Assembly (NCBI RefSeq): GCF_003696365.1
Contig: NZ_RFFM01000002.1
Span: forward strand, 372,001-436,000
Source: Stutzerimonas zhaodongensis
GTDB taxonomy: Bacteria > Pseudomonadota > Gammaproteobacteria > Pseudomonadales > Pseudomonadaceae
Direction: 5' to 3'
DNA length: 64,000 nucleotides
Shown: piece by piece, positions 56,551 through 64,000 of the stretch
Layout of the letters: every line of letters begins with the position of its first letter
Position numbering within the stretch: the first letter of the stretch is position 1
Program-made: the position numbers and the translations under genes
The notes under the pieces: model-generated
Told to the model about the DNA's origin: nothing
The model's input: only the letters and a program-made list of their open reading frames with translations
The model's database searches: none

Positions 56551-57981
56551 ATGAAACTGCTGCGCCCTACTCTGCTGACGCTCGCATGCCTGATCGGCCA
56601 GCCGGCGATGGCCAATGATCTTCCCTCCCTAGGCGACTCCAGCTCAGGCATCGTTTCGCCGGAGCAGGAACACCAGCTGGGTCGCGCCTGGCTGAGCTTG
56701 CTTCGCGGGCAGGTTCCGCAACTTTCGGATCCGTTGCTCAAAGACTATCTTGAGCGCAGCGTGTATCGGCTGGCCGAAACCAGCCAGCTACAGGATCGTC
56801 GCCTGGAGTTCGTTCTGCTCGAGAGCCCACAGCTGAACGCTTTTGCGGCGCCAGGCGGCATCATTGGTGTCAATGGTGGGTTGTTTCTGCATGCGCAGAC
56901 CGAGGCAGAATATGCTTCGGTACTGGCGCATGAACTGGCGCACTTGTCCCAGCGCCACTTTGCGCGTGGCCTAGAGGCTCAAAAGCGTATGCAATTGCCG
57001 CTGATGGCTGCAATGCTCGCCGGGGTGGTCGCTGCGGCCGCTGGCGCAGGTGATGCGGGTATCGCTGCCATCGTCTCTACCCAGGCGGCCGCAATTCAGG
57101 CGCAGCGACGCTTTTCACGACAGAATGAGCAAGAGGCGGATCGAATCGGCATCGTCAATCTGGAGCGAGCCGGCTATGACCCTCGCGCCATGCCGCAGAT
57201 GTTCAGCCGACTGATGCGACAGTACCGCTACGACCAGAAACCACCCGAGTTTCTCCTGACCCACCCGGTTACCGAATCGCGTATCGCCGATACCAATAAC
57301 CGTGCCGAGCAATTCCCCGAAGGCGGCGTCAAGGATAGTCTGCGCTATCAGCTGATGAGGGCGCGCGTTGACCTCAAGTTCGAGAGCACACCAGGGCTTA
57401 GCGCCAAGCGCTTCCGTGCGATGCTTGCCGAAGACCAGCAACTGGACGCAGCACGCTACGGGCTGGCGCTCGCACAGATAAAGAGCGGACAGCTCTCGGA
57501 GGCAGGTAAAGAACTGGATCCATTGCTAGCGAAAGAGCCAGAAAACGTTATCTATAACCTGGCCCAGGTCGAATTGGACATCACCGCCAACCGGCTCGCC
57601 GCAGCCCGCGAGCGGACTCAACGACTGCTTCAGCTCTATCCTGGAAGCTATCCGGTGAGGCAGACCCACATTGATCTGCTGATAAAAGAGAATAAGCTGC
57701 AGGAAGCCGAAAGTGAGCTCGACAAGTTGGTCGCGGCCCGCTCGAAAGATCCGGACATCTGGTATCAGGTATCAGAGATTCGTGGGCTCACCGGAAACAT
57801 CATCGGCCTGCACCAAGGTCGGGCGGAGTATTTCGCGCTGGTTGGCAATTATGATCAGGCGATTGAACAACTGGATTTCGCCAAGCGCCGCTCGAACAAC
57901 TTTCAGGCAGCCGCTCGGATCGACGCCAGACAGAAGGCCTTGATGGACGAGAAGCGGATGGTCGAGGAAATGTTGCGCTAA
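56551..57981 (+). CDS. bepA: Periplasmic M48 metalloprotease with TPR domain (BepA-like)
   Basis: This 476-residue exported protease has a signal peptide ending PAMA/NDLP. The zinc motif HELAH (H127-H131) has the third ligand in NEQEADRIG, and a C-terminal region of tetratricopeptide helices extends from about residue 290. In E. coli BepA cleaves stalled LptD and helps assemble outer-membrane proteins. It is divergent from tusA and convergent with nadA. Confidence 0.93.
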   Translation: MKLLRPTLLTLACLIGQPAMANDLPSLGDSSSGIVSPEQEHQLGRAWLSLLRGQVPQLSDPLLKDYLERSVYRLAETSQLQDRRLEFVLLESPQLNAFAAPGGIIGVNGGLFLHAQTEAEYASVLAHELAHLSQRHFARGLEAQKRMQLPLMAAMLAGVVAAAAGAGDAGIAAIVSTQAAAIQAQRRFSRQNEQEADRIGIVNLERAGYDPRAMPQMFSRLMRQYRYDQKPPEFLLTHPVTESRIADTNNRAEQFPEGGVKDSLRYQLMRARVDLKFESTPGLSAKRFRAMLAEDQQLDAARYGLALAQIKSGQLSEAGKELDPLLAKEPENVIYNLAQVELDITANRLAAARERTQRLLQLYPGSYPVRQTHIDLLIKENKLQEAESELDKLVAARSKDPDIWYQVSEIRGLTGNIIGLHQGRAEYFALVGNYDQAIEQLDFAKRRSNNFQAAARIDARQKALMDEKRMVEEMLR

Positions 57982-58047
57982 AGGCCATTGGCTAAGCTAA
58001 CTGGACAAGAAATTGCGCCAACGCAGCAGCCCTGCGTGGCGCAACGA

Positions 58048-59106
58048 TCAGGCGTTACCTGCCTGCCTGATCCGGGCCGCCTGGGTAAAGCCCAGCATAC
58101 GTTTGAGCGGCTTGACTGCCCGAGGCACCAGCGCCGGATCCACGAAGATCTCATTACTGCCCGCTCGCAAGCATTCCAATGTGCGCTCCAGAGTGTTCAT
58201 CGCCATCCACGGGCAATGGGCACAACTGCGACAAGCGGCGCCGCTACCCGCCGTTGGCGCCTCGATAAACTCTTTGTCGGGACACAGCTGCTGCATCTTG
58301 TAAAAGATGCCGCGATCGGTGGCAACGATGAACCTTGAATTTGGCAGAGTCTGAGCCGCTTTGATCAGCTGACTGGTCGAGCCCACAGCGTCGGCGAGCT
58401 CGATGACAGCCTCAGGCGATTCCGGATGGACCAACACTGCAGCCTCGGGGTAAAGCGCTCTCATATCCTCCAACTGCTTGGCCTTGAACTCTTCATGAAC
58501 AATGCAGGCGCCATCCCACAACAGCATGTCAGCGCCCGTTTCGCGCTGCACGTAGCTGCCCAAATGCTTGTCAGGCGCCCAGATGATCTTCTCGCCATTG
58601 TCCATCAGGCTTTCGACGATCTCGAGTGCGCAGCTGGACGTGACGACCCAGTCTGCCCGCGCTTTTACCGCCGCGGAGGTATTGGCATACACAACGACGG
58701 TACGCTCAGGGTGCTGATCGCAGAACGCGGAGAACTCTTCCACCGGGCAACCTAGGTCCAGTGAACAGGTGGCATCCAGTGTAGGCATGAGCACGCGCTT
58801 CTCGGGGTTGAGGATCTTCGCCGTTTCCCCCATGAACTTAACACCAGCGACCACGACAGTCTGCGCCGAGTGCTCATTACCGAAGCGCGCCATTTCCAGC
58901 GAATCAGATACGCATCCGCCGGTTTCTTCGGCCAATGCCTGTATCACCGGATCGGTGTAGTAATGGGCCACCAGGACCGCATTCTGCTTCTTCAGCTCAG
59001 CGGCAATCTCGCTGCGCAAGCGCAGCTCATCTGCAGGCGTAAGCGGGTGAGGCTGCTTGGCCGCCAGATGAGCCTGGACAAGGATGCGTTCGGGTATTTG
59101 CGTCAT
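58048..59106 (-). CDS. nadA: Quinolinate synthase NadA
   Basis: This 4Fe-4S enzyme makes quinolinate from iminoaspartate and DHAP for NAD synthesis. The 352-residue product has [56 protein letters not shown] and the cysteines in TCSLDLGCP and [10 protein letters not shown] that bind the cluster. The ATG at 59106 is preferred (AGGAAG upstream); a TTG at 59124 lacks a ribosome site. Confidence 0.97.
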   Translation of the reverse strand: MTQIPERILVQAHLAAKQPHPLTPADELRLRSEIAAELKKQNAVLVAHYYTDPVIQALAEETGGCVSDSLEMARFGNEHSAQTVVVAGVKFMGETAKILNPEKRVLMPTLDATCSLDLGCPVEEFSAFCDQHPERTVVVYANTSAAVKARADWVVTSSCALEIVESLMDNGEKIIWAPDKHLGSYVQRETGADMLLWDGACIVHEEFKAKQLEDMRALYPEAAVLVHPESPEAVIELADAVGSTSQLIKAAQTLPNSRFIVATDRGIFYKMQQLCPDKEFIEAPTAGSGAACRSCAHCPWMAMNTLERTLECLRAGSNEIFVDPALVPRAVKPLKRMLGFTQAARIRQAGNA

Positions 59107-59308
59107 GTTCGCGACTTCCTGCAAGCACGGCGGAGCACGGATCGCCGGGGTATAGCCATTGAGGCGAGATTTGAGGACGTGTCAAGCAGGAGGTGACACG
59201 AAAAGACGAGCATCTCACCCCTGCTGTTTCCAAGGGGGCGGAATACTAGCTGATGCTTTCAGAGAAATGAAAGCGGAGAAAGTGATGACTCAAGACGAGC
59301 TGGAAGCG

Positions 59309-59340
59309 AGAAGCCCGCCAACTCATGTTGACGGGCTTCT
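59309..59340 (-). terminator. Hairpin downstream of the CoA-transferase gene
   Basis: AGAAGCCCG (59309-59317) pairs with CGGGCTTCT (59332-59340), with CAAC/GTTG pairing inside. It follows the stop codon by 7 bp. The T-run is poor. Confidence 0.6.
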
Positions 59341-59347
59341 GAGCGTG

Positions 59348-60844
59348 CTACTTGCCCTTGAGCATGTGTCCACGCTCTTCAAGGTTAGTATGCCAATCCA
59401 TCGCTTCATGCAGCAGATGCGGCGTCTGACCACCCTTCTTGCAAGCAGCATCGAAGTAGGCGTTCAGCGCATCGCGATAGGATGGATGCACACAGTTGTC
59501 GATAATCACTCGCGCCCGCTCGCGCGGCGCCAAGCCACGAAGATCGGCAAGGCCCTGCTCGGTCACGAGAATACTGACATCGTGCTCGGTGTGATCGACA
59601 TGGGCAACCATCGGAACGACGCTGGAGATGTTGCCGCCTTTGGCAATCGACTTGGTGACGAAGATGGCCATATGGGCATTACGGGCGAAGTCGCCTGAAC
59701 CGCCAATGCCATTCATCATCTTGGTACCGCCCACATGCGTCGAGTTGACGTTGCCGTAGATGTCGAACTCGAGCGCAGTGTTGATACCGATGATGCCGAT
59801 ACGGCGCACCAACTCAGGATGGTTGGAAATTTCCTGCGGGCGAAGGATCAGCTTGTCCTTGTATTTCTCTAGGTTACCGAACACGCGACTATTGCAACGC
59901 TCGGACAGAGTGATGGAACAACCAGAGGCGAACACCATCTTGCCTGCATCGATCAGGTCGAAAGTGGAATCCTGCAGAACTTCTGAATACATCACCAGGT
60001 TTTCGAACGGGGAATCGATCAGGCCGCACATGACAGCGTTGGCAATATTGCCAATACCAGCCTGCAGCGGGCCGAGGCTGTTGCTCAAACGTCCTGCATC
60101 GACTTCTTTCTTGAAGAAATGGATCAGATGGTTGGCGATTGCCTGAGTCTCATCATCCGGGGGAGTTACGGTGGAGTAAGAGTCAGGCTGGTCAGTAATG
60201 ACAATCGCAGCAATCTTGGCGGGGTCGATTGGGATGGCGCCCGTTCCGATACGGTCATCGACTTTCAGCAGTGGGATCGGCTGACGATTCGGACGCTCAC
60301 CCGGGATATAGATGTCGTGCAAGCCTTCCAGATTAGGGTTGTGCGCCATGTTCAGCTCGATGATCACCTTGTCGGCGAACAAGGCCAGATTGGCTGAGTT
60401 GCCCACGGACGTAGTCGGGACGATATGCCCCTGCTCAGTGATGGCGACCGCTTCGATGATCGCGAGATCAGGCTTTTTGATCTGGTGATTACGCATCTGC
60501 TCAACAGTGTGCGAGAGGTGCTGGTCGATGAACATGACCTCACCTCCGTTGATCGCTTTACGCAGCGCAGCATCAGCCTGGAACGGCATGCGACGGGACA
60601 GCAGACCCGCTTCGGCCATCAAACCGTCCAGGTCGTTGCCAAGGCTGGCACCGGTGATCAGGCTGATCTTCAGCGGCTTGTCCTTGGCGCGCTTGATCAG
60701 CGCCATGGGAACGGCCTTGGCTTCGCCCGCGCGGGTGAAACCACTCATGCCGACGGTCATGCCATCGAGAACGTGGGTAGCTGCCTCGTCGGCGCTCATG
60801 ACCTTGCTATGCAGGGAGGACAGGCGGATGCGATCAGAATACAT
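59348..60844 (-). CDS. Acetyl-CoA hydrolase / succinyl-CoA:acetate CoA-transferase
   Basis: This 498-residue CoA-transferase of the class I Cat1/AarC group exchanges CoA between succinyl-CoA and acetate, or hydrolyses acetyl-CoA. GMTVGMSGFTRAGEAKAVPMAL is the N-terminal signature. VFASGCSITLSERCNSRVFGN, HVGGTKMMNGIGGSGDFARNAH and ILVTEQGLADLRGLAPRERA are conserved, with GSGDFARNA typical of this group. The ATG at 60844 with GAGGC upstream is used. The gene is monocistronic, and a role in acetate use is inferred. Confidence 0.93.
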   Translation of the reverse strand: MYSDRIRLSSLHSKVMSADEAATHVLDGMTVGMSGFTRAGEAKAVPMALIKRAKDKPLKISLITGASLGNDLDGLMAEAGLLSRRMPFQADAALRKAINGGEVMFIDQHLSHTVEQMRNHQIKKPDLAIIEAVAITEQGHIVPTTSVGNSANLALFADKVIIELNMAHNPNLEGLHDIYIPGERPNRQPIPLLKVDDRIGTGAIPIDPAKIAAIVITDQPDSYSTVTPPDDETQAIANHLIHFFKKEVDAGRLSNSLGPLQAGIGNIANAVMCGLIDSPFENLVMYSEVLQDSTFDLIDAGKMVFASGCSITLSERCNSRVFGNLEKYKDKLILRPQEISNHPELVRRIGIIGINTALEFDIYGNVNSTHVGGTKMMNGIGGSGDFARNAHMAIFVTKSIAKGGNISSVVPMVAHVDHTEHDVSILVTEQGLADLRGLAPRERARVIIDNCVHPSYRDALNAYFDAACKKGGQTPHLLHEAMDWHTNLEERGHMLKGK

Positions 60845-60983
60845 TTGAGCCTCGAACCACTGTGAAATCGGAAAACCGGAGTCTAGTACGTTTGAAGACG
60901 CTCGGGTCATCTACCAAGGTCGTAGAGGATTGACCTTGATAACCGCACCGCTCGTTCGTTCTTGTATATCTATAAACTGCGGA

Positions 60984-61022
60984 CATAAAAAAGCCGGATG
61001 ACCTTAGCGGCCTCCGGCTTTT
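60984..61022 (-). terminator. Intrinsic terminator of tRNA-Lys
   Basis: AAAAGCCGGA (60989-60998) pairs with TCCGGCTTTT (61013-61022). On the minus strand it is followed by a run of T (seven in all). It lies about 24 bp after the tRNA 3' end. Confidence 0.8.
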
Positions 61023-61045
61023 CTCTCTCCTTTAAAAGGAGAATT

Positions 61046-61121
61046 TGGTGGGTCGTGTGGGATTCGAACCTACGACCAATTGGTTAAAAGCCAACTGCTC
61101 TACCAACTGAGCTAACGACCC
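61046..61121 (-). tRNA. tRNA-Lys (anticodon UUU)
   Basis: This 76-nt tRNA has acceptor stem GGGTCGT with ACGACCC and encoded CCA. The D arm is AGCTCAGTTGGTAGAGC, the anticodon arm is TTGGC-TTTTAACC-type with anticodon TTT, and the T arm contains GGTTCGAATCC. It is followed by an intrinsic terminator and lies downstream of queC. Confidence 0.97.
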
Positions 61122-61179
61122 GTTGCGGTGCGCATGATACTGATTTGATTGATTAAATCAACCAGCTTTTTGAAAAAGT

Positions 61180-61851
61180 TCAGTAGTAACGAGTTGGATC
61201 TTCCACCCCAGCCGCTTCGAAACCAGCGGCCCTGAGGCGACAACTGTCGCACACTCGGCAGGCACGACCGTCATCGTCAGCTTGGTAGCAGGATACGGTA
61301 GAAGAATAGTCGACACCCAACTGCACCCCCATCTTGACGATTTCAGCTTTGCTCAAGTTCTGTAACGGAGCGCGGATCGAAAAGCCAGACCCTTCAACAC
61401 CAGCCTTAGTCGCCAGGTTCGCCATCCGCTCGAAGGCATCGATGAACTCGGGTCGGCAGTCGGGGTAGCCCGAATAATCGACCGCATTGACGCCAATAAA
61501 AATATCCTGTGCGCCGAGCACTTCTGCCCACCCTAGTGCGAGCGACAGAAATACCGTATTGCGGGCGGGCACGTATGTAACCGGGATGCCTTCACCGAGC
61601 TGTTCCGGCACAGCGATGGCGCTATCCGTCAACGCAGAGCCGCCGATTCCGTCCAGATTGATGCCAATGACCTTGTGCTCTACCGCATGCTGGCGTGATA
61701 CACGCTCGGCGGCCTGCAACTCAGCGCGATGGCGTTGCCCGTAATCGAAACTCATTGTGTAGCACGAATATCCCTGCTCCTTGGCGATGGCGAGTACGGT
61801 CGCCGAATCCAGCCCGCCCGAAAGAAGGATTACTGCTTTCTTATGATTCAT
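61180..61851 (-). CDS. queC: 7-cyano-7-deazaguanine synthase QueC
   Basis: This 223-residue enzyme makes preQ0 from carboxy-deazaguanine with ATP and ammonia, for queuosine in tRNA. The PP-loop SGGLDS is at residues 11-16, and zinc-binding cysteines are in [11 protein letters not shown] near the end. [21 protein letters not shown] is conserved. It lies 40 bp after queE, whose product supplies its substrate. Confidence 0.97.
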   Translation of the reverse strand: MNHKKAVILLSGGLDSATVLAIAKEQGYSCYTMSFDYGQRHRAELQAAERVSRQHAVEHKVIGINLDGIGGSALTDSAIAVPEQLGEGIPVTYVPARNTVFLSLALGWAEVLGAQDIFIGVNAVDYSGYPDCRPEFIDAFERMANLATKAGVEGSGFSIRAPLQNLSKAEIVKMGVQLGVDYSSTVSCYQADDDGRACRVCDSCRLRAAGFEAAGVEDPTRYY

Positions 61852-61891
61852 TGCGTTTCCCGCGTATTCAGAAGATCAGGACATTGCGAGA

Positions 61892-62539
61892 TCAATGGCC
61901 CGGCGCGTCGTTCCAGAGGATTTTATGAAGCTGGAGCTGAAGTCGGACCGGCAAATTGTCTGCGACGATCCACTCCGCCAGCAGGCGAGCGTCGAGCTGT
62001 CCCTGACTGGGTGAGAACAACACCTCCGCCACCCGTGCATCCAAGCGATACTCGATAAGCTTGGAGACAGCCCAGTCGTAATCCTCCCGCGAACAGATCA
62101 CGAACTTGATTTGATCGTTGGCCGTTAGATGGCCAATGTTGTCATATAGATTCCGGCCCGACTCAGCGGAACCTGGTGTCTTTAGATCCACTACACGGCT
62201 TACGCGCTCGTCGGTATTGGAGATGTCAAGCGCACCACTTGTTTCCAGTGACACCTCGTATCCCGCGTCGCATAGCTGTCGCAGTAAGGGCAAACAGTTC
62301 GGCTGAGCCAGTGGCTCGCCTCCAGTTACGCAAACATAACGGGGATTGTAGGAAGCGACCTGCTGCAGGATCACGTCGAGCGGCATGATCTCCCCACCGC
62401 TAAATGCGTAGGCCGTATCGCAGTATTGACAGCGCAGGGGACAGCCGGTCAGGCGGACAAATACCGTAGGTAAGCCGCTGGTACGAGTCTCCCCCTGCAG
62501 AGAAAAGAATATCTCGGTTATTCGCAGGGTATGGTGCAT
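61892..62539 (-). CDS. queE: 7-carboxy-7-deazaguanine synthase QueE
   Basis: This 215-residue radical-SAM enzyme of queuosine synthesis has ITEIFFSLQGETRTSGLPTVFVRLTG and cluster cysteines in CPLRCQYCDTAYAF. VCVTGGEPLAQPNCLPLL forms the SAM-binding region. It works just before QueC in the pathway and is encoded just before it. It follows cpoB after a terminator, the usual Pseudomonas pal-cpoB-queE-queC order. Confidence 0.96.
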   Translation of the reverse strand: MHHTLRITEIFFSLQGETRTSGLPTVFVRLTGCPLRCQYCDTAYAFSGGEIMPLDVILQQVASYNPRYVCVTGGEPLAQPNCLPLLRQLCDAGYEVSLETSGALDISNTDERVSRVVDLKTPGSAESGRNLYDNIGHLTANDQIKFVICSREDYDWAVSKLIEYRLDARVAEVLFSPSQGQLDARLLAEWIVADNLPVRLQLQLHKILWNDAPGH

Positions 62540-62609
62540 ATCTGGCCACGGGCGTGACGGCTAAACAGGCCATCCGCCACCGTTGCGGAAAAGGGCGTGA
62601 ATTCTAACG

Positions 62610-62631
62610 AAAAAACCCGCCAGAAGGCGGG
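62610..62631 (-). terminator. Intrinsic terminator after cpoB
   Basis: On the minus strand CCCGCC-TTCT-GGCGGG is followed by TTTTTT. It lies 24 bp after the cpoB stop and separates the tol-pal transcript from queE. Confidence 0.85.
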
Positions 62632-62655
62632 TCATTTGAGCATCAACAACATCAT

Positions 62656-63489
62656 TTACCGATTGAGTTGCCGCTGGGCCAACTGGGCAGCTGAGCTGTT
62701 CGGATACTCCGAGATAACCTGACGAAGGATACCGTTAGCCTTGTCTCGGTTGCCCAGTCGTATCTCGACATCAGCGAGCTTGTAAAGCGAGTCCGGCACC
62801 TTGTTATGCTGCGGGTACGACTGACTGACCTTCGCAAAAGCCTGGCCCGCTCCCTGCAGATCACCTTTGGCAAGGTTTACCTCACCCAGCCAGTATTGAG
62901 CATTACCGGCGTACGGGCTGCTCGGATACTTGCGAAGAAAAGCAGAGAAAGCTTGGCTCGCCTTATCAAAGTCTTTTGCTTTGATCAGATCGAACGCAGC
63001 GTCGTAGTAAAGCTTTTCCTTTTCAGGGTCGGCCGACTCACCACCAGCTGCCTGCTGCTGAGCGCCCCTAGTGGGCGGCTCAAGAACTCCACGGGCGTCA
63101 ATGGCGCCAGCGGATGAAGAATTAGTATTGCTGGCCGAACCGCCGGAAGCGGCATTCGACAAGCGACTGTCCAAGTCCTGATATCGCTCAAGACCTTCAC
63201 GTTTCAGACTCTGGATTTCGTTCTGCTGAACCTCAAGCATGCCGCGCAGCTGTGCAATTTCTTCCTGCATCTGCTGCAACTGAACGAAGAGCATGCCCTG
63301 CGCTGAGGACGGAGCCGAAGCACCGCCCCCAGCATAAGCACCGCCAGTATCCGCTCCGGAAGAATATCCCGATCCAGACGAGCCACCTTGCTGGGCTTGC
63401 GAATCGTAGTCCACTACCGGAACCTGGGCTCCCGCCATAAGCGGCAAACCAAGCGCAATGAGCGTCAGAGCATAACGGTGCTTAAGCAT
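62656..63489 (-). CDS. cpoB: Cell division coordinator CpoB (YbgF)
   Basis: This 277-residue periplasmic protein of the Tol-Pal system links outer-membrane constriction with peptidoglycan synthesis. It has a signal peptide (LPLMAGAQ), a short coiled coil (LFVQLQQMQEEIAQLRGMLE) and a Ser/Gly-rich linker. Three TPR units sit at the C-terminus (LIKAKDFDKASQAFSAFLRKYPSS and following). It lies 6 bp after pal. Confidence 0.95.
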   Translation of the reverse strand: MLKHRYALTLIALGLPLMAGAQVPVVDYDSQAQQGGSSGSGYSSGADTGGAYAGGGASAPSSAQGMLFVQLQQMQEEIAQLRGMLEVQQNEIQSLKREGLERYQDLDSRLSNAASGGSASNTNSSSAGAIDARGVLEPPTRGAQQQAAGGESADPEKEKLYYDAAFDLIKAKDFDKASQAFSAFLRKYPSSPYAGNAQYWLGEVNLAKGDLQGAGQAFAKVSQSYPQHNKVPDSLYKLADVEIRLGNRDKANGILRQVISEYPNSSAAQLAQRQLNR

Positions 63490-63495
63490 GGCTTA

Positions 63496-63996
63496 TTACT
63501 TACGCAGTTCTACGCGACGGTTCTGAGCCCAGGACTGCTCGTCGTTACCCATGGCAACAGGACGCTCTTCGCCGTAGGAAACCAGCTCAAGCTGGGCAGG
63601 GGAAACGCCCTGCAGTACCAGGTAGCGCTGGACTGCCTTGGAACGACGCTCGCCCAGAGCCATGTTGTATTCGCGAGTGCCGCGCTCGTCAGTGTGGCCT
63701 TCCAGGACTACACGGTTGCCAGCAGACTGCAGGTCCTTGGCATGAACGTCCAGAGCGCGCATGGCTTCCGGCTTCAGGTCAGAGCTGTCGTATTCGAAGT
63801 AGAAGGTAGTGATGGCGCGCAGGGCAGCCTCTTCACCGCTCATGCTACCATCAACAGCACCGCTGTTAGCGCCGTAGCCAGCGTTCGGGTCAATGGCAGA
63901 AGAACCTTCGCCTGAATCGTCGCCACCTTTGGACGAGCAACCAACAGCTACGGCCATAGCCAGAGCCAGCGCAGCAAACTTACCGAATTTAAGCAT
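63496..63996 (-). CDS. pal: Peptidoglycan-associated lipoprotein Pal (OprL)
   Basis: This 166-residue outer-membrane lipoprotein has its lipid Cys at residue 20 (AVAVGC), a Gly/Ser linker and an OmpA-like domain. [20 protein letters not shown] and [24 protein letters not shown] bind the diaminopimelate of peptidoglycan. It is part of the Tol-Pal system. tolB should lie just beyond the window edge. Confidence 0.97.
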   Translation of the reverse strand: MLKFGKFAALALAMAVAVGCSSKGGDDSGEGSSAIDPNAGYGANSGAVDGSMSGEEAALRAITTFYFEYDSSDLKPEAMRALDVHAKDLQSAGNRVVLEGHTDERGTREYNMALGERRSKAVQRYLVLQGVSPAQLELVSYGEERPVAMGNDEQSWAQNRRVELRK

Positions 63997-64000
63997 TTCC

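Overview
The window looks like chromosome from a Stutzerimonas / Pseudomonas stutzeri-type gammaproteobacterium. The basis is high-GC Pseudomonas-like coding, an exported maltotetraose-forming amylase closely resembling the P. stutzeri enzyme, and Pseudomonas-type housekeeping blocks (dapA-bamC-purC-tRNA-Ser, nadA-bepA-tusA, pal-cpoB-queE-queC-tRNA-Lys). This assignment is inferred from remembered protein resemblance, not from a search.

Region by region. (1) 1-9,720 is a starch/maltodextrin locus: malF (cut by the window edge) and malE on the minus strand, divergent malS plus a kinase-like gene, then the maltotetraohydrolase amyP divergent from lamB-malM. The enzymes act outside the cell (AmyP) and in the periplasm (MalS). 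LamB brings maltodextrins across the outer membrane and MalE/MalF import them. (2) 9,740-24,475 is mostly core: an LplT-PlsC-like fusion, azlCD, an acetyltransferase, a transporter-linked hybrid kinase, an MgtC/DUF4010 membrane protein, rmuC, a Sel1-type protein, and the ydbH-ynbE-ydbL envelope set. (3) 24,518-28,259 is a three-subunit periplasmic FAD / cytochrome c sugar (gluconate-type) dehydrogenase operon. (4) 28,558-37,158 is a phosphate-scavenging cluster: TonB-dependent receptor, beta-propeller phytase, its own ExbB/ExbD/TonB, and PhoX, with a plausible Pho box. (5) 37,574-46,702 holds a degenerate GGDEF protein, an AraC-type regulator, ldhA-lldP, several small unknown genes, an MHYT hybrid kinase and a DUF1652 protein. 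(6) 46,854-50,563 is a small AT-rich island inserted at the 3' end of tRNA-Ser(CGA). (7) 50,547-63,996 is core again.

The island is the most unusual part. It carries a retron-type reverse transcriptase, an overlapping gene for a protein with two membrane segments like retron Ec48-type effectors, and a further multi-pass membrane protein. Upstream of the reverse transcriptase there are several successive RNA hairpins, including a long two-part stem ending 20 bases before the start codon. The island is bounded by an 18-bp direct repeat of the tRNA end. Each end also carries a pair of TGCTACAAA repeats at identical 13-bp spacing. No integrase lies within it, so it looks like a non-autonomous retron defence cassette mobilised in trans. 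The ncRNA boundaries, msDNA production and defence role are inferences. The reverse transcriptase motifs, repeats and stems can be read directly.
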